The notes under the pieces: generated by a model
Told to the model about the DNA's origin: nothing
The model's database searches: none
The model's input: the letters and a program-made list of their open reading frames with translations, nothing else
Part shown: positions 48,331 to 58,049 of the stretch, piece after piece
Numbering within the stretch: the first letter of the stretch is position 1
Layout of the letters: the number at the start of each line of letters is the position of its first letter
Position numbers and translations under genes: made by a program
NCBI RefSeq assembly: GCF_029784155.1
Contig: NC_073692.1
Coordinates: 371,508,813 to 371,572,812 of the forward strand
Direction of reading: 5' to 3'
DNA length: 64,000 bases
DNA from: Uranotaenia lowii
Taxonomy: Eukaryota; Arthropoda; Insecta; Diptera; Culicidae

Positions 48331-48649
48331 AAAATAAATATTTGACGTACGTTTCGAATCGTTTTCGATTGACAGTTTAGCCAGTGATGTCAACCTTCCA
48401 GATTTTGTCTGGATCTTCCAGACTTTTTGAACTTTCGTCAGTTGGCAGTTGGCATCTCTGGTCCCGCCAAGTAAAACTGACAGAATTCGAATCGAAACCG
48501 AACCGATTCGAACTGATCGATTTTGATTTCTGTCATTGTATGGCAGCGGAGAAATGGTCGGGAAAATCCAAGAGAATTCGAAGGGAAACCGGATAGATTC
48601 AAACTGACAACTAATAGTTTGACAGTAATCGGTCCGGTTGCGATGTTCG

Positions 48650-48770
48650 TTCCGATCCGGGATTGAGCACTAAGCACGTTATCCATTGCGCGCTGGAATG
48701 CTGACGGAGTATATTTCATACCAGAAGGCATGCGCATAAACTCATACTCCCGTTTGAATAGGGTACCTCG
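48650..48770 (-). pseudogene. Fourth short Gypsy RT fragment
   Basis: The minus strand reads FKREYEFMRMPSGMKYTPSA FQRAMDNVLSAQ, matching the RT segment of the other three fragments. No further Gypsy sequence was seen next to it. Confidence 0.75.
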
Positions 48771-49625
48771 AGTATCTCGTTTGCTCGTGAACGAAGTATT
48801 TCAAAAGGACAAACCTTACAAACTACTTGGAGATTTTGGAGTTGCTTTAGACTTCTGATATTCGAGATACGTTTTGTTGTGTCAAATTCAGAGGGTTTAA
48901 CCAGTCGAGCAGGCGAACGTGTAACGATACTTCTTAATGAAGTATCTCAGGCCTTAATGAAGCTTGAGTACTGAAACACTAATACCTGATGTCGATGTAC
49001 GACTTGTATGGAACAAATGTAATTACTCTGCTGGAGAATTTGAATTACTTAGCCTTTATTCAGCAATGTGTAGTTAGCTTCTTTTTTTTTATAATATCTT
49101 TATTTGAAACGGCTTAGTTAGCTTTTTATCTCCTCCGAATGAGCTCTTTGCTCGGACTTATTCATGTTTATGGATCTCAACTCAAAGGAGTCCCCAAGCT
49201 ATCCGCTCCAGGAACCTTGCACAGGGTTGACCTCGTAAAAGTACCTAGCCCTGGTCCTGAACCAGACCGACGCAAAGAAGTGAACTTCACAACGGCAACT
49301 TGCCGCCATCTTGGTCATCATATCTCCGAATAGATTCTACCCGAGTGAGCCAATCCGTTAGAAATTGTCGTCATCGTTGTGTGGAGGTGGGCCAGATGTA
49401 GATGTAGATAAGGATCGTCAAACCCGATCAAATGAAAAGGTCAACGATCCGTCGAACCGAATCCAGAATCAGATGGAAGCTTATCGAGCCATGGGAAAGG
49501 TCTTGATTTCGTCTTGATTGCTGGACACCTTCACTCTAGAAACAAGTGCGAACCCCTTGTTGAATGAATATCTCGCAACCTGCCCCTCGCCAGCTCGACT
49601 CGCCTCTGAACAAGCACGCTTCTCA
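48771..49625 (-). other. Non-coding DNA, probably including decayed Copia gag
   Basis: From about 49130 rightward the composition matches the Copia remnant beyond the Tc1 insertion, but no frame is clear. A 10-T run with a duplicated AGTTAGCT lies at 49071-49126. Confidence 0.35.
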
Positions 49626-50753
49626 AAGGGCGAACACGAAATTATTGCGACACCGAAAATGACATGCCAATTTTCTTATAATGTTTAGAATCAAACCAAA
49701 ATTTCAGGGTACTTTTATACACATGTACATTTACATCAAAAACCAAAAAAAAAAATAATCGATGGAGCCTTGAGTGCAAAATTGAACGCATTTTCACATG
49801 ATGTCCTCCATCAAAGTCTTTACAGTGTCATCCGGTACCAATTTCTTTCTCTTTTTCCATTTTCTTAACATGTTTTTCTCGTATTTGAATGTCTTCTTAC
49901 TCTTCCGAAGTTCCCGCTTTAGTATTGCCCAGTACTGCTCTACCGGGCACAGTTCCGGACGGTTTGGCAGGTTCATGTCCTTTGAAACAAAATGGACAGA
50001 ATTGGCCTCATACCACTCCAGGACCCTTTAGAATAGCGGCATGATTCCAAATCTGGCCAAAATGGCCTGGCCTGGCCTTCTTAAATTTGTCGTTCACATC
50101 GAACTTGCTCTTGCCGGTGAATAACTCTAACCTGCTTAAAATCAGCTTTTATATACGTTTCGTCGTCCATATCACACAGTAGCCATATTTTGTCAGCATC
50201 TTTCCGTAGAGCTTCCGTGCCCGAGTTTTAACCGTCGATTGTCGCAGCTCATCGCAATTTGGGAAGTTCTCTACCTTGTATGCATGTAGTCCAGCTCTCT
50301 TCTTTGCATTCTGGACGTAGCTCTGCGACATGCTGATCTTTTTAGCCAAATCACGGCTTGAGACGTTGGGATTTGCTTTGATCATCCGCTTCACCTTTCC
50401 CTCCGTCTTTTTGTTCTCGTCCCGGGTTTCTTGCAGTTCCTTTTCCGTGGTTCAACATCAACTGCTCCTGGAACCTCTTCAATACTCTGGAGACGGTTGA
50501 ATGGTGAATGTTCAATATTTTTCCCAACCGCCGGTGCGGCAGGTCAGAAAATTCCAGGTGTTTGGAAAGATTTTTTTTCGACTTGCGTTGGTTCACCTCC
50601 ATTTTCGTTGAATCGAAAAACACGATTTCGAGTTTGACAGCATGTAAACAATACACATCAATGAGAAAGTGTGCAAAATTTGGTTGATTTTTACCCAATG
50701 GTAAAAAAGTTATGCCCTGTTGAATGTGTCGCAATAATTTCGTGTTCGTCCTT
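49626..50753 (-). mobile_element. Tc1/mariner-like element with decayed transposase, 1.13 kb
   Basis: The inverted ends contain CGAACACGAAATTATTGCGA exactly, extended to about 28 bp with one change. TA follows at 50754-50755, with CA at the other side. The minus strand has helix-turn-helix parts (PHRRLGKILNIHHSTVSRVL; SSRDLAKKISMSQSYVQNAK), a YCVIWTTKR region where the first catalytic acids should be, and a C-terminal LPNRPELCPVEQYWAILKRE block at 49.8-49.98 kb. Several frame breaks separate them, so it is inactive. It is inserted in the Copia remnant. Confidence 0.88.
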
Positions 50754-51179
50754 TATGCTTCTTCCATCTGCAGCATAGCCAAGGACCGCCGAATGTACGT
50801 CTGGGAGGCAAAACCTTTTTTAGCGAAGGTACTTGCTAACGACGTCCACATCTCTTTCGCCGTCTCCTTGTCGCGCACGTGCTCTTGATGGCTATCCGCA
50901 ATAAATGTCACCAAGAGTGCTTTTGCTTTCTCGTCCCTCTAGAAAAACGTCGCATTCGCTGCTGCTTATCTTGGGGGATCCGCCGTGATAGTGTCCTTCC
51001 CTTCATGCGCCAAAAGTTGAGTCTCTACTCGAAACCTCCACGTGTCGGAATTCTCGCCAGCGAACTGCACGATTTCAACCTTCTGCAGACTGTTCTTCTT
51101 GAACCGGAAACTTTCCACAGACTTCGAGAAGTTTTAAACTTTACTGCACTCTTAGGTATAGTGTTGCTGGGCCCATTAC
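50754..51179 (-). pseudogene. Copia gag start and primer-binding site
   Basis: On the minus strand TGGTAATGGGCCCAGCA (about 51163-51180) is a Copia-type primer-binding site. Downstream lie gag-like pieces in different frames (RVETQLLAHEGKD; QGDGERDVD), with several stops. The Tc1-like element interrupts it at 50753. Confidence 0.65.
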
Positions 51180-52617
51180 CAGTTGAGAAACACGATTATC
51201 ATTTATTACAGGACAACTTATAAAACTAGACTGGTTGCTTTTATACCCTGATCGTTGTTATTTAGGGGAGATGAGGGCATAACGAGCACCCGAGGCATAA
51301 TGAGAACTACGCTTTTCTACGAAAGTGTGTATTTTCTTAAATAAATTTTCATGAGGATTTGTTTCGAACTTCCTATAGTATTAATTTTTCACAAAAAAAG
51401 GAATCTCCTTATCATCTTTACAGAGATATTTAAAAAAAACTAGCTTGGTTCTCAAGTTACGAAAATATTATAATTTTTGAGCACCACGAAATAAGCTCTT
51501 ATGATCTTAAAATAACCTTGATCTATAATGTACGCACTGCAACATGATGTACACATTGTCTCTCAATTTTTACCATCATAAAATTTTTGATTTTTCACTT
51601 TTATCAATTTTAAAACACGTTTTTACTTAAATTTGTTGACTAGGGGCATATAGAGCACCATATTATCGAGGCATAATGAGCATTTTCTGCCGTAGAATCT
51701 AGCAGTGAATTAAAATTGATTTATGGCGCCACACCTTGACTAGTTTTCATCCGATGATTTAGCCTATTGGTAAGGTGTCGGAGAGGTTATCAAAAGACTA
51801 GCGTTAGATTTCTGTTTGAGGTGATTTTTTTCCATTTACAATTCATGATCGATTTTTTTATTGTTACATTATACGGCTAGTAGCATCATCCTCCGAACAA
51901 AGCACATAATGTATGAGCGTGCGTGAATTGTTTGTATTCTACAAACAGGCCTAGATTATTTTATTATAGTCCTATTTGCCGCTGGTAGTGTTCGTGAAAT
52001 TATGCTGGTTGTTTCACCAACACTTTTCAGTTTTGGGACAATTAACCTCAAAAACGACCATGTGCATCGACTGGTTGCCTGTTTTTTGTACCGAGAGTTT
52101 TTAAGGTTAATTGTCCCGTCTCATCTGTACACGCTCAGCAAGTGTGCGTAAGAAATGTCAAAAACAACTCTATTGCTTTGTTTGATGAATCTACGACTCA
52201 CCTGACTTCATCGAATTGAATTCGCTGCTAGATTCCCCGGCAGAAAACGCACAACTTGCCCTGATTAATGGTGCTCATACTGCCTCAGGGGGGGTTCTCA
52301 TTATGGCTCCACAGTGGCTGGTTTTCAGCTTTTGGCAAAAATTTTTAAATGGCATTTTTTAACGTTTTCATCTAGTTTTTCACGTTTCAGCCCGTTAGGG
52401 AATAGGCTTTTGAAGTGTCTGAACACGAAACAATGATGTAACCTTCATATTATAGCTATTTTCTATGGTTAAATAACCGTTTTCCTTAAGGTGGCCATTA
52501 TGCCCCCATCTCCCCTACTACTACCATAGCAACTAGAACTGCTATAGGATACTTATTTACTATGATACTCCTTAGATACAAATACCTATAAATCGCTGAC
52601 TGCTATGATTGCCAACA
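51180..52617 (-). mobile_element. Copia 5' LTR split by the GGGGAGATG element
   Basis: The LTR reads on the minus strand from TGTTGGCAATC (edge 52617) to 52518, then after the inserted element from about 51262 to GTTTCTCAACT (51180), followed by the primer-binding site. About 185 bp of LTR remain when the insert is excluded. Confidence 0.65.
51265..52515 (+). mobile_element. GGGGAGATG-ended TIR element, copy B (1,251 bp, complete)
   Basis: TA flanks both ends (51263-51264, 52516-52517). The termini are GGGGAGATGAGGGCATAACG and, inverted, GGGGAGATGGGGGCATAATG. Motifs like GAGGCATAATGAGCAC and GGGGCATAATGAGAACC recur at both ends and inside (51290, 51650, 51668 and, inverted, about 52270-52315). 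A 205-bp insert (about 51970-52178), with its own inverted GGGACAATTAACCT ends, is absent from copy A. There is no ORF. Confidence 0.85.
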
Positions 52618-52820
52618 AAAATTGCACGTAATTTAAATGAATATAATGAAGGTGAAAGTCGAATTGCATCTGACATCAACTGGAATTTTACATCTTCTAA
52701 TTTTTATTGAGTATTTATTTCTGGTTTGTTTCATCATCTTTCTGTCTTTTCTAGTTTTTTTGGTGTTTCTTTCAACATCCACTAATCTTTCCATTCCAAC
52801 CAACTTCTATCTCATTGCAG

Positions 52821-54576
52821 CCTACTCACAATGCAGGCGATCGGGCGCAACAAAGCTTCCGTGACGCAGGATTTTCATAATGCGGGAGGCGGAAACCACC
52901 ATCTATTCAACCCTCAACAACAGCAACAAGAACAGCAGCAGCTTGTATCATCGAACGGCAACAGCAACAGTAGCTTCAGCAGTAGTAGCACCAACAAGCT
53001 TTCGCTCCTGGTGGCAGCGTCGTCGTCGGCGTCCTGCTCGCCAGCCTCCTCACCACCACCACCACCAGTCAAGGAAACACCTCTGGTGGTGGAACAACCA
53101 GCCCACCAGGCGCCAAATGGACTGACCGAGGAACATCTATCACTGTTACAACTGCTAGCGACTGCGGCCGTTGCCCAGCAGCATCTGCAGCTGCAACAAC
53201 AACAGCAGCAGCAGCAGCACCAGAAAGCGACGTCGTTACTGACTTCGCCTCCCGCGAGCCATATTCCAAATACCCACCAACAACAACACATCCACCAGAA
53301 CCAAACCAACAGCATCAGTACAAATCATAGTTCGAACCCGCTGCTGCTGGCCCATCCGGTCACGACGGCGGCGGAATCGAAGCGACGTCGCAACAAGAGT
53401 AGCAGTTCCCGCTGCAACTACGATAAGGAAAACAAACTTTCGCACCACCGTAATGGTATTGGTGGACTGCAGCAGCAACAGCAAAAGATCAGCGGCAGCG
53501 AGCAGATCCTCATCAACGGAACAACCGTTGTCGAGAACAACAACGGAATTGAACGGAACAACAACAACAGTAACAGTAGCAACAATAACAATAGCACTAG
53601 CGTTAACAATAAGAATATAAGTGAAACTACTATTTTTGATAAAATGTATAGAAAGTCGTACAGTAAGATACTAGCGAGTAGTGGCGTTGCTTTCGCGAAG
53701 CCGACGCCTGCGGCCGTTGCCGTTACAGTTCCGGCAATCGAGAAAGTCTCCCCTAAACATCCGGATCAATCGGACCACGAGGATGAGGGCAAAGAAAACT
53801 TCAACCTGGCCGAATTCCTCAAGAACCACCGGGAGGTCACGATCAGCACCCTGACCACAACCGGCGCCAAAACGACGTCGCCATCGTCCCCAAACGACGA
53901 TGAAGTGGTTTTCGTCTGTGATGACCAACAGCGGCTCGGCGGCAACGGCAACCGAAAGCAGCAACTTCGAAAGCTCGCCACAATCGATTTGGAACCGAAT
54001 GCCTCGCCGATCATCCAACAAAACATCCCTCCGTCGTCATCGGAATCCCTACTAGTAATTCAGGAGGCGTCATCCCCCGATATCACCGACATCCGGGACA
54101 AGCACATGATTCGATTGGTAACGCGTCGTCTATGTTGCCGCATCTGTCAGAATCAGCGCCGTCAACCTCCGGCAGCAGCAGCAGCAGCCAACGATAGTTT
54201 GGAGAGCAGCAGCAGCACCGAGGACACCACCGGCCACTACTACCACAGCAAGGGTTCGTTGCTGTTGCACAATCTGTGGCGCCACGGACCACGGTCGAAT
54301 CCGGGTGGTTCGGTGCATCGGTGCCAACACTGTCGGGCCCAGTTCCGGCAGCGCTACAAGTTGATCCTGCACCAGCGGCTGGTCCATCGACGGCGTCAAA
54401 CATCGAACCATCGAAAGCCACCACCCCTTAAGCAGCCGGTCGTCGTTGGAAAAGTGAAGGCCACCACCAAGTCCAAGTCGTCCCCCGGAGGTAAGACAGG
54501 TAAGAAACAACTAAAGCCACAACAACGGAAGCAAAAACAATCCAAAAGTCGAAGCTTTCAGAAGTTGAAAAAGTAA
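52821..54576 (+). CDS. chn: chn last coding exon: polyGln regions and two C-terminal fingers
   Basis: The exon follows CTCATTGCAG and continues the frame from exon 5 (CG|C). It encodes residues 857-1441. Features in order are Gln runs (for example near 52913 and 53195), a Pro run (SPPPPPVKE), Asn runs, acidic DQSDHEDEGKENFNLAEFL (about 1170-1190), then finger 6 (CCRIC, Cys at about 1296, a long Ala/Ser/Thr-rich insert, HNLWRH) and finger 7 (HRCQHCRAQFRQRYKLILHQ, about 1358-1380). A basic Lys/Arg-rich tail ends at TAA 54574-54576. GTAAG sequences at 54492 and 54501 could serve as alternative donors. The atypical insert in finger 6 is odd and may prevent normal folding. Confidence 0.85.
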
Positions 54577-56450
54577 ATTAACACCCCAAAATGGCAATCG
54601 TCTTGTGTTAGGTATCTCAATGAAATGAACGATAGTTTGAAGTGTTTTTTTTTTTAAATAATTAACAGGATTTTTAAATTGATTTGATTTTTAGACATTT
54701 ATGAGTCACAAGGCTCAAGTTTTAGAAGAAAAAAAAGTTACAGCAAAAAAAGCGTTCATGAATTTTCAAAGCGGGGTTGCTGAGAAAAAAAGAATTTTGT
54801 GGCTCCAGAGAGTAGAAAAGTTGATAAGCATACATCAGCGCTTTACCAATAAACGGTTCAATTTCAAACGAATGTATTCTTCTCGTTCGGGGAATCCGGA
54901 AAAATCGAAGGTGGTACATAGTTTCAATCGAAGCCTTTGAAGATATGACAATTGATATTTGAAATTTGTGAACCTTTTGAAAATTAGAAATACTTCTTAC
55001 GGGAAATGCTCTAGAGGTGCAAATCGGAATTCCAGAACGAGCTTCGTGTCACGAGACTGATTAATTTGGAAAGACATCTTAGGGTACCACTAAGCTTGTC
55101 AATTGTTGAATCGCTCGGCAAGCGAGCGATTCATACGGGTGCTTTTGAAACTTGGGCATCCATTTTAAAGACTTTTGGTTGTTGCTAAGTTAGATTTCTT
55201 TATGATCAGGATCTGATTCAGGATCTACATCTGGATCGGGATAAGAATAAATATTAAGATCAGGATCGGGTTCCGATCAAGATCAGGATTTCGGGTGGCT
55301 CCAGAGAGCTTCCAGTCAATCGAATGCATGAAAAGTAAACAAATGGGAAATATAATAAATCATTTTTTTCATTGAGTTAACACAGGACAACGCGTATCTT
55401 AACCGAGAACCAATTGCAGGACTAGAGTTTGTAAAAAAAAGAAAAATTGACCACCTTTCTCATAGGTTTTTGTCCGGAGAAAACCTACTCCTCGCCAGGA
55501 AGCATCCCGCCCACATTCCTGCCCTTGTATGTATATTCTCGTTTTTTTCGCCGCGGATGCTACCGGCTTTGGAGAGATGCAAACAGATAATGCTAAAAAT
55601 TGCGTAAAAATAACAATTCAGAACCTAGCGTTATTTTTGAGACATCCTAACTTATGTGTGGCGTTTGGTTCGCACAAAATTTCTAATGATGAATAGATCG
55701 AAAAAAAATCTAATAGGATAAAATGAAAGAAAAAAAACACGGTTCGAAAAAAATAAAACCAAAAGTCGAAACATAAAAAAGTTCGGAAAATCTTCGGCAA
55801 AGCCAGCGTGTGCAATCTAAAGAGAAAGGGAAAACATGAACAAAATAGGTAACGGAAATCTCACAGGAAGCAGTTTTCTAAAACTTATTTGAGCAAACGA
55901 GAGCAACAAATAGTATCTATAAATTCGACTCATTAACGTACAAATCCCAGAAATAGTTTTGTTTTAAGAATACTTATTTTATCACCATTTAAGTTAATAG
56001 CTATCTAGTTTAAGTTTTTATCATTGCGAACTTCTCTATATTAAAGTTGGAATAACTACATTATGTTTGACGTGATCAACTTGTTAACGAGTTACAGACC
56101 TTTCTCAATTTCTGTATTGCCATTTTATTTTTGTGTATATTTATACATTGGTTTCTATGCTTTTGCGCATTGTATAAACAAGAAGAAAAACTCAAGAGAT
56201 GGAATAAAATCTATATAGATAGATATACGGAAAAAAGAGATCAGAAAAAACGGAACCGAACAAAACAATTCAACGTGTCATATTTAGTAGTGTACTAGTA
56301 CTACCTAGTTGATAAGAAGAGAAAGCGAGCAGAACAACCATGCGCGGATGGATTATTCTGTATTATTGTAAACCCTGTATTTGATCAATGTGAATTCCTA
56401 AACAAAGAACAAAAATCTCACACACACATGAATAAAAATCATAAGAAAAA
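54577..56450 (+). other. chn: chn 3' UTR (inferred)
   Basis: This is AT-rich sequence without ORFs. It has AATAAA at about 56203 and a better placed AATAAAAATCATAAG at about 56430, followed by TGTGT. Two TGGCTCCAGAGAG motifs (54800 and 55297) and a GGATC-word tract (55205-55290) lie inside. The 3' end is inferred and either signal could be used. Confidence 0.5.
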
Positions 56451-56619
56451 TGTGTAAAAAAAGCAATGACTTTTGTTTTTCAATTGGTTCCTATGAATAT
56501 CACAGCCGGTTAAACATATTTACCAATCATCGCTGGACGGCGCAATCCTTCCCTCACTGTAGAAGGAAGCTAGCTCATATGTTTCCTGTCCACGAAAAGA
56601 GGGACAAGAAAGAACTATT

Positions 56620-56880
56620 GACTAACTATGGAATCTCAACTCTATGCGCGATATCCAAACTTCGTTCAAATGGTCGTTCTAGATCCTTTTTCTCGTTTTG
56701 CCAGCCAAACATTTCCAGCGACCAGCATGGATTCATGCCTAGACGAGCCATGACTACAAACTTACTGAGGTTAACATCTGATCTGAACAAACTCATGCCA
56801 TTTATACTGATCTCTCTGCTACGTTAGACAAGGTGAACCATGCAATATTGCTATCGCAAAGCTCGAACGCTTAGTATTCT
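56620..56880 (+). pseudogene. LINE reverse transcriptase fragment
   Basis: The + strand reads NISSDQHGFMPRRAMTTNLL RLTSDLN and, one frame over, IYTDLSATLDKVNHAILLSQ, the consecutive RT blocks of a CR1/Jockey-type LINE. A frameshift lies near 56800. The 56.88-57.16 kb stretch is GC-richer and unassigned. Confidence 0.8.
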
Positions 56881-58049
56881 GTGATGGACGAAGAGAATGC
56901 CGCGCAGGCGGCAGTAATGCAAAGAGGCACCCGTCAAAATGTGGAAAATCACCGACAGCGGAAGAGGCAGCGAGTCCTAATACGCTTGAATACGCTTCAA
57001 GTTTATAGAAACGCTACTCGAGCTCTTGTCGTTGCGACCCGCTGACATTGAGAGTTGACTCTCCCACGCTGCTGTAGGCTGTTCCTATCACTGTACGACC
57101 CCGAAGATTAAGGAACCAGCATCTGCAGCACGGTGTGCCAAAATACGTTATTAAAAAAAAATGACCACCAAAACGGCACTCGACATTCGAAAGATATAGT
57201 ATTCAAGCATCTATCCTGAATATTTGGAAATGTTTCATCAGGCTTTTTATAAATTAGAGCGATTTTAAATTTTAAGTCAATTTACATTAGATTTCTAATG
57301 GGGTTTTTCGACCTTATGTTCTATGACCATGGATTTTTCGGACTACATATTACAAATGACAATCACCCAGTTCAATGAGTTTATAGAAAATTTCATGCCC
57401 GACCACTTTGTCGAAGTCTGTAAAAAGATTTGAGTTGATCCTGAAAAGTTATTGGCAATTTTCTAAAACTTTATTAGACTGATTGAATTTTTTCCATGTT
57501 TCTTAAGTTTTTTTTTTCAATTCCGCTTCATTAAAAAGCGAATATCTTTCCAGGCGTAGTTTGAATCGTTTTTGGGTCTTCTATAAAGTTGTTTGGGATA
57601 GAATTTTCAGCACAAATGTGTATGTAATAGTAAATGTATGGGTAATAGTCATCATACGAGCAAGCTTCTACTGTCACAGATACCTTCGTGAGTTTAATAA
57701 AAAGAGAACAGTTTTTGACAGCTGGGTTAGTTCACGTGAATAAAAGTCCCAAACAGATTGAGTAAATTCAAAAAGCAAGCAAAATGAAGTCCTGTTGTGG
57801 GTGAATAACAAGTCCCAACAGGTTGAGTAAATTCGAAATTGGAGCAAAAATGAAGTCCTATTTTATGTGAAGAGAAAAGGGAATGAAATGTCCCCAAGAG
57901 ATGAATCAAAAGGTAAAACGTCCTTTGTCTAGAGTAAGTTTTCAATAGTTAATTTTTTTGTCTAAGTTTTTTGGCTTGAAATAAGTAGAATAATAATCAA
58001 AATAATAAATTAATTCGCTTTTTAGTGAAGCGGAATTGAAAAAAAAACT

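Larger units (their letters stand above)
46088..52820 (+). other. chn: chn intron 5 (6,733 bp), nested transposons
   Basis: Bounded by GTAACG and CTCATTGCAG. It contains two more Gypsy RT fragments, a ZAD retrocopy, Copia gag/LTR pieces, a Tc1-like element and the GGGGAGATG element copy B. The 46.8-47.34 kb part is rich in ATCGGTTAGA/CCGATTTCC words and is otherwise unassigned. Confidence 0.8.
18442..56450 (+). other. chn: Gene span: charlatan-like (chn) zinc-finger gene
   Basis: Six coding exons can be joined by GT-AG introns whose phases all match (1, 1, 2, 2, 2). Coding nucleotides sum to 4326, exactly 1442 codons with the stop. Intron lengths are 9,981, 13,609, 83, 1,339 and 6,733 bp. 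The gene starts upstream of the window's first coding exon, since that exon begins at a splice acceptor with an in-frame TAA before the ATG. The 3' end is inferred from AATAAA signals near 56.2 and 56.43 kb. Charlatan is known in Drosophila as a nuclear C2H2 repressor/activator in neural development. The identification rests on recognition of the finger sequences and the N-terminal block and was not searched. Confidence 0.85.

Noticed and set aside
49794..49976. Possible host kinase or chromatin protein (Lys-rich 60 aa)
   Set aside because: The VEQYWA motif and flanking inverted ends show it is a Tc1-like transposase C-terminus.
52914..54021. Minus-strand Cys/Leu/Val-rich frames
   Set aside because: Antisense of polyGln and Ser codons in the chn last exon.
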